56,439 nt of DNA from an uncultured Lachnospiraceae bacterium. Its GTDB lineage: Bacteria > Bacillota > Clostridia > Lachnospirales > Lachnospiraceae. The translations under genes and the position numbers were made by a program. The stretch covers positions 1-56,439 of the forward strand of contig CAMNQH010000017.1 in the NCBI GenBank assembly GCA_946549035.1. Reading direction: 5' to 3'. Below the pieces are notes generated by a model. It had not been told where the DNA came from. It saw only the letters and a program-made list of their open reading frames with translations, and ran no database searches. Shown in pieces: positions 52,622 to 56,439 of this stretch. Position 1 is the stretch's first letter. Each line of letters begins with the position of its first letter.

Positions 52622-53308
52622 CTAAGTTGGATCCGAAATCAAATATCCCATGCCTTTCTTCGTGGAAATAAAGTCTAAAAGTCCTGCTTTGTCCAGTTTT
52701 TTTCTGAGCCTGGTCACATTAACCGTCAACGTATTTTCATCCACAAAGCTGTCTGTTTCCCAAAGCCGCTGCATCAGCGTTTCCCGGCTCACCACTTTCC
52801 CTTTGGCTTCCATTAAGGTTAAAAGGATTCGGTACTCATTTTTCGTCAGATCTATCCGTTCTCCCCGATACATCAGCGTAGCATCCGCCGTATTCAAGAA
52901 CGCTTCCCGATGGGAAAGCAGCCTTACATCTCCTGCAAAATCATAAGTCCTGCGGAGAACGGCTTGTATTTTTGCAATCAAAACCGCCCATTCAAAGGGC
53001 TTGGCGATAAAATCGTCTCCTCCCATATTCATGGCCATCACAATATTCATATTATCAGAAGCAGAAGAAATAAACATAATCGGCGCCTTGGAGATTCTTC
53101 GAATCTCGCCGCACCAATGAAATCCATTAAAAAAAGGAAGAGAAATATCTAAAAGAACCATTTGGGGAGAATAAGTCACAAATTCTCCCAGAATATTCTG
53201 AAAATCCTGAGCCACATACACGTCAAATCCCCAGGCTTTCATCTGTTTTTCCATTTCCCCTGCAATGGCGTTGTCATCCTCTACTATCATAATCCGATAC
53301 ATAGGCAC
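52622..53308 (-). CDS. OmpR-family response regulator (BceR-like)
   Basis: A 228-residue regulator. The receiver has MIVEDDNAI, the phosphoacceptor VLLDISLPFF and the lysine in FIAKPFEWAVL. The C-terminal winged helix (LTKNEYRILLTLME, DENTLTVNVTRLRKKL) is of OmpR/PhoB type. Upstream and co-directional with the BceS-like kinase. Targets are unknown because no bacitracin-type ABC genes are in the window. Confidence 0.93.
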   Translation of the reverse strand: MPMYRIMIVEDDNAIAGEMEKQMKAWGFDVYVAQDFQNILGEFVTYSPQMVLLDISLPFFNGFHWCGEIRRISKAPIMFISSASDNMNIVMAMNMGGDDFIAKPFEWAVLIAKIQAVLRRTYDFAGDVRLLSHREAFLNTADATLMYRGERIDLTKNEYRILLTLMEAKGKVVSRETLMQRLWETDSFVDENTLTVNVTRLRKKLDKAGLLDFISTKKGMGYLISDPT

Positions 53309-53321
53309 TTTTCCTCTCTGA

Positions 53322-54167
53322 TTATCCTTCCGCCTTTTCCTGATAGCGGCTCCTTAACAATGCAATTTCCGCTGCATATCCTTCCAGCTCATTGGGCGTC
53401 TCCAAGAAAAACGGCAGCTTTCTCAGGGTCGGATGATTGATGATACGCACCATGGCCTCCAGCCCGATACTGCCTTCTCCAATTTTTTCATGACGATCCT
53501 TATGGCTGGCAAAGGGATTTTTACTGTCGTTCATATGAATCGCCCTCAATCTCTTCAGCCCAATCACCCGGTCAAATTCCTCCAGCACATCGTCTAAATG
53601 GTTTACGATATCATATCCCGCGTCATATACATGGCAGGTGTCCAGACAAACTCCCATTTTCTCTTCTAATTCCACCTGATCTAAAATACTTTTTAACTCT
53701 TCAAAGCTGCGTCCTACTTCCGTCCCTTTTCCTGACATTGTTTCCAATAGCACAACGGTCTTTTGATCCGGAGTAAGAATCTCATTTAACAATTGGACGA
53801 TATAGGCGATTCCCGCCTCAGCCCCCTGCTGTACATGGCTTCCTGGATGAAAATTATACATAGATTCCGGAAGATGGGACAGCCTTGTAAGATCATCCGC
53901 CATAGTATTTTTGGCAAATTCCCGCAATCCCGGATCCTTGGCACAAGCATTTAAGGTATAAGGGGCATGAGCCAAAATATGAGCAATCCCGTGCTCCCGG
54001 CTATATGCGATATAGTTTTCCATATCCTCCAAATCCAGGGGCTTTGCTTTTCCGCCTCTGGGATTTCTGGTAAAAAACTGAAAGGTATTGGCTTTTATTT
54101 TTACTGCTTCCTTCCCCATGGCCATAAAACCTTTAGAAGAAGATAAATGACATCCGATTCGTAACAT
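53322..54167 (-). CDS. nfo: Deoxyribonuclease IV (endonuclease IV)
   Basis: A 281-residue AP endonuclease of the TIM-barrel Nfo family that cuts DNA at abasic sites in base excision repair. Metal-binding signatures are visible: [49 protein letters not shown] and [22 protein letters not shown]. Normal length. It is 13 nt upstream of the BceR-like regulator gene on the same strand. Confidence 0.96.
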   Translation of the reverse strand: MLRIGCHLSSSKGFMAMGKEAVKIKANTFQFFTRNPRGGKAKPLDLEDMENYIAYSREHGIAHILAHAPYTLNACAKDPGLREFAKNTMADDLTRLSHLPESMYNFHPGSHVQQGAEAGIAYIVQLLNEILTPDQKTVVLLETMSGKGTEVGRSFEELKSILDQVELEEKMGVCLDTCHVYDAGYDIVNHLDDVLEEFDRVIGLKRLRAIHMNDSKNPFASHKDRHEKIGEGSIGLEAMVRIINHPTLRKLPFFLETPNELEGYAAEIALLRSRYQEKAEG

Positions 54168-54202
54168 ATCTTGATTCTCCTTTTGATAAAATTTTGCATG
54201 AT

Positions 54203-54260
54203 ATCATGAATCTGAGATTCATGATCGCCATTCGCCGTTCGCCCAACATGCGAGCATGTT
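54203..54260. repeat. Two adjacent palindromes, REP-like element
   Basis: ATCATGAATC-TGA-GATTCATGAT (54203-54225) and AACATGC-GA-GCATGTT (54245-54260) are both perfect stems. They lie in the nfo upstream region before a terminator. The pair resembles dispersed palindromic elements, but copy number cannot be judged here. Confidence 0.5.
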
Positions 54261-54286
54261 CTTCTCACTAACGCTCATTATATCAT

Positions 54287-54335
54287 AAAAAACGACGTTC
54301 CTGAAAGATTGCTTTCAAAAACGCCGCATTTTTTA
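54287..54335 (-). terminator. Terminator of the small membrane protein gene
   Basis: On the minus strand GCGGCGTTTTTGAAAG and CTTTCAGGAACGTCGT form an imperfect stem with a short CAAT loop, followed by TTTTTTATG. Confidence 0.65.
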
Positions 54336-54374
54336 TCATCGTATCCATCCGAAAAGGGAATGCAGCCTGCCGCA

Positions 54375-54620
54375 TTACACGCCAAAAAAGATATCTAACA
54401 GTACCTCCACAATGCCAAGTCCCACATCCACCACTTCCGCAACTTCTTGTTTCCTACGATTTAAAACACAAAGGGCAATAGCACCTCCTAAAAACAAAAC
54501 AGCTCCTCCCACTGTCAAAAGAAATCCCTGGAGTCCATCTAATTTTAAGACCGCAAATTCCAATATCGCCAGTAGGAGACCGGCCAACAATCCCGCTGTC
54601 GCTAACGTTTTCTTCCACAT
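54375..54620 (-). CDS. Small membrane protein
   Basis: An 81-residue protein with two or three hydrophobic segments (about residues 5-22, 30-52 and 60-78) and a short basic loop (NRRKQE). ATG 54620 is chosen because GGGGGAG precedes it; an ATG six codons upstream is weaker. No family recognised. The terminator at 54287-54335 follows. Confidence 0.7.
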   Translation of the reverse strand: MWKKTLATAGLLAGLLLAILEFAVLKLDGLQGFLLTVGGAVLFLGGAIALCVLNRRKQEVAEVVDVGLGIVEVLLDIFFGV

Positions 54621-54651
54621 AGCTACTCCCCCTTCCATTTAGTTTTTCTGA

Positions 54652-55626
54652 TTACAAATATTTTTCGGAAGCTTCTGCACTCAGATGATATTGTTCCTGG
54701 ATTTTCACTAAAATCGTCTGGTGTGGAATGCCTAACCCTTTTAATACGGAAACCGTCCCCCGGATTCCTTCTTCTCTTCCTTCTTCTCTTCCTTCCTCTC
54801 TTCCTTCTTCTCTTCCTTCCTCTCTTCCTTCTTCTCTTATTGTTTTCGCTTCATATTCCAGCAGCCTTCCTCCCATAATATCCTTCACTCCTTCCCTGAC
54901 CGTCTCATACTTCTTCGCTATATTTTCTATTACCTTATTTGACATATCTATAATGGTACATTTCACATATTCACTGACTTCTCCTGCCTCCAGCATTTCC
55001 TCCAGCCTAAACCGTATCTTTCCATACTCTTCTTTTAATGCTTCCAATTCTTTTTTATTTTTCTCGTATCTCTCAAAATGTTCCTCATGGGAGAAAATAT
55101 GGAACGGAATTAGAAATATCAGCTTCTTCTCAAATATCGCTTCTGTTGTATACGTTCCCGCCTTCATAACTGGAATATCATATGCTATGCTTCCTCCAGA
55201 CGTTTTCATCCTGACTTCCAGTTTCTCCGGCGCCTGTTTCTTACTTCTCAAATACAATACAGCCGAATGGGGAAAGGTTACCGTCAGTACACTCCCTTTG
55301 ATCTCCCCGTCGTCAAGGGCGATTTGCGTATCGTACTCAAAAAATCGTATCAACATACTATGGTCTGAATTACTTTGGCACTCCAGATGGTATTTCTTTA
55401 CTTCTTTTCCTATTATTTCAAAGCAGGTGTCTGTAATCCGCTCCTGGGTGTCGCCATCCTGCTGATTCAGGAAATGCTCATTTACTGAAAACCGTATGTT
55501 CTCTTCCCCGGTATAGGTTTCTCCAAACACCTCATTGATTACCGGAATAATCAGGCTGCTGCAGTCGTTTAGTAATGTACGGAATACGTCGTCATACGGC
55601 GTATTGCTCTGTTTTCTTTCCCCCAT
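54652..55626 (-). CDS. Rpn-family recombination-promoting nuclease (PD-(D/E)XK)
   Basis: A 324-residue protein. The N-terminal roughly 200 residues match the Rpn/transposase_31-like PD-(D/E)XK family (PYDDVFRTLLNDC, ITDTCFEIIGKEVKKYHLECQS). Then comes a helical region, five to six GREE repeats (near residues 270-292) and a short conserved tail (GLGIPHQTILVKIQEQYHLSAE). RpnA-type proteins cut DNA and promote recA-independent recombination. A near-identical tail recurs at the window's right edge. Confidence 0.85.
   Translation of the reverse strand: MGERKQSNTPYDDVFRTLLNDCSSLIIPVINEVFGETYTGEENIRFSVNEHFLNQQDGDTQERITDTCFEIIGKEVKKYHLECQSNSDHSMLIRFFEYDTQIALDDGEIKGSVLTVTFPHSAVLYLRSKKQAPEKLEVRMKTSGGSIAYDIPVMKAGTYTTEAIFEKKLIFLIPFHIFSHEEHFERYEKNKKELEALKEEYGKIRFRLEEMLEAGEVSEYVKCTIIDMSNKVIENIAKKYETVREGVKDIMGGRLLEYEAKTIREEGREEGREEGREEGREEGREEGIRGTVSVLKGLGIPHQTILVKIQEQYHLSAEASEKYL
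54770..54840. repeat. 12-bp tandem repeats encoding GREE units in the Rpn gene
   Basis: The plus strand is an almost pure CT run of CTTCCTTCTTCT-type units; on the minus strand it encodes repeated GREE. The unit keeps the reading frame, so copy-number change would alter linker length only. Confidence 0.8.
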
Positions 55627-55670
55627 TATTTCCCTCCTATGATAGCCTTATTCTATTATACCCCATTCTA

Positions 55671-56228
55671 TCACTCCATAATTTTTTCTACAAACTCCAC
55701 CAAGTCACGGTAAATAAAATCCGGATAAACCATTTCCTCCAACCGCGATGTCCCATAGCCGCTCTCCAAAAGTACCGTCTTCATTCCAGCCTTCTTACCG
55801 CACAAGATATCGGACGCCCGGTCTCCAACCATATACGAACGTTCTCTGTCAATCTGAAATCGTTCTATTACTTTTTCAATCATCTCCGTACCTGGTTTTC
55901 TGCATTTGCATAAAACACCATATTTCCCTATCCCCTGGGGATGATGGGGACAATATGATACAGCGTCTATTCCTGTTTCTCTAATCAAATACTCATTCAT
56001 TCTCTTTAACACAGCTTCCGACATAAATCCACGAGCCACAGCAGACTGATTCGTAATGCAAACTGCAAGAAATCCTTTCTGATGCAACAATTCAATGCAT
56101 TTTCTTGTATATGGGAAAATTTCCAATTCTTCTATGCTGGTTACATAACTTTTTTCCGTACTAAGCACTCCATCCCGGTCTAAAAAAACAGCAGGATGAA
56201 TATTTTTTTTATCGCTCCTATTTTTCAT
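55671..56228 (-). CDS. GmhB-like HAD phosphatase (heptose bisphosphatase family)
   Basis: A HAD-IIIA enzyme of about 185 residues. Motifs are VFLDRDGVL, ITNQSAVARG, zinc-type CPHHPQG...CKCRKP and MVGDRASDI, the pattern of D-glycero-D-manno-heptose-1,7-bisphosphate 7-phosphatase. In a Gram-positive the product may be GDP-heptose for surface glycans, or a histidinol-phosphate-type substrate. An upstream TTG (56252) overlaps the stop of the upstream Rpn copy (TTGA), so the start is uncertain; ATG 56228 is used here. Confidence 0.85.
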   Translation of the reverse strand: MKNRSDKKNIHPAVFLDRDGVLSTEKSYVTSIEELEIFPYTRKCIELLHQKGFLAVCITNQSAVARGFMSEAVLKRMNEYLIRETGIDAVSYCPHHPQGIGKYGVLCKCRKPGTEMIEKVIERFQIDRERSYMVGDRASDILCGKKAGMKTVLLESGYGTSRLEEMVYPDFIYRDLVEFVEKIME

Positions 56229-56248
56229 ATTTCTTTTTCTACCGCCGC

Positions 56249-56439
56249 TCAAAACAGATATTTCTCAGAATCCTCTGCACTCAAATGATATTGTTCTTGG
56301 ATTTTTACCAAGATCGTCTGGTGGGGAATGCCTAAGCCTTTTAATACGGAAACCGTCCCCCGGATTCCTTCTTTTCTTCCTTCCTCTCTTCCTTCTTCTC
56401 TTCCTTCCTCTCTTCCTTCTTCTCTTCCTTCCTCTCTTC
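56249..56439 (-). CDS. Second Rpn-family nuclease, C-terminal end only (partial)
   Basis: The minus strand from the window edge reads in frame through repeated REEG units and then GTVSVLKGLGIPHQTILVKI...LSAEDSEKYLF, stopping with TGA at 56251-56249. This tail is nearly identical to the end of the Rpn gene at 54652. The N-terminus lies beyond the window. It indicates a recent duplication or gene conversion between two Rpn copies on either side of the GmhB-like gene. Confidence 0.85.
   Translation of the reverse strand, partial: REEGREEGREEGREEGREEGRKEGIRGTVSVLKGLGIPHQTILVKIQEQYHLSAEDSEKYLF

Noticed and set aside
54770-54840. Tandem repeats that could look like a CRISPR or regulatory array
   Set aside because: They are 12-bp in-frame coding repeats (GREE) with no spacers.

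Overview
The window looks like a chromosomal segment of a low-to-mid GC, spore-forming Firmicute, most likely a gut Lachnospiraceae (Clostridia). The evidence is the conserved block nusB-xseA-xseB-ispA-dxs-tlyA-nadK-argR-recN-spoIVB, a glycyl-radical bacterial microcompartment for fucose/rhamnose-derived 1,2-propanediol, AgrA/LytTR-type regulators and Rpn nucleases with GREE-repeat tails. No rRNA, tRNA, insertion sequence or CRISPR array was seen. Almost all genes are on the minus strand. The exceptions are 18.6-21.8 kb, 36.4-37.7 kb and one small gene at 43.0 kb.

Layout. (1) 1-8.1 kb: an accessory island. It holds a 2388-residue single protein joining a DnaG-like CHC2 zinc finger and Toprim domain, a reverse transcriptase and a C-terminal nitrilase-like domain. 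A short Schlafen-AlbA-type ORF is coupled to it by a TAATG overlap, and the edge of an AgrA-like regulator follows. The island occupies the place next to spoIVB where spo0A is usually found. (2) 8.1-18.4 kb: the housekeeping block (isoprenoid, NAD, recombination and RNA functions), tightly overlapping, ending with an Asp23 gene. (3) 18.6-21.8 kb, plus strand: a PLP aminotransferase and a GntR-ABC transporter operon with a palindromic operator. (4) 21.9-36.1 kb: the microcompartment locus. A glycyl radical diol dehydratase with its activase, a class II aldolase, CoA-acylating aldehyde dehydrogenase, alcohol dehydrogenase, PduL, PduS, a GlcG-like protein, six shell-protein genes and a DeoR regulator form one long operon behind a perfect TTGACA-17-TATAAT promoter. 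A second perfect promoter drives a tandem-domain aldolase and carries two 17-bp direct repeats 33 bp apart.

(5) 36.4-43.2 kb: a hemerythrin/CheX-like/receiver fusion, an EF-hand-type protein, a FliD-like Gly/Tyr-repeat protein, an AgrC/AgrA-like two-component system and a small membrane protein. (6) 43.4-48.1 kb: an ECF-type sigma factor with an unrecognised repeat-rich protein, a FAD-Rieske oxidoreductase and a MATE exporter. (7) 48.3-56.4 kb: carB without carA, a BceS/BceR-like two-component system without its ABC transporter, endonuclease IV, a small membrane protein, and two near-identical Rpn-type genes flanking a GmhB-like phosphatase.

In the microcompartment model, the aldolases split fuculose-1-P or rhamnulose-1-P. 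The resulting lactaldehyde is reduced to propanediol, probably by an enzyme outside the window, and the glycyl radical enzyme dehydrates the propanediol to propionaldehyde. Aldehyde and alcohol dehydrogenases then give propionyl-CoA and propanol while recycling NAD, and PduL makes propionyl-phosphate. The most unusual item is the primase-RT-nitrilase protein, which I infer to be a reverse-transcriptase defence system of the DRT type with a built-in primase-like front end.
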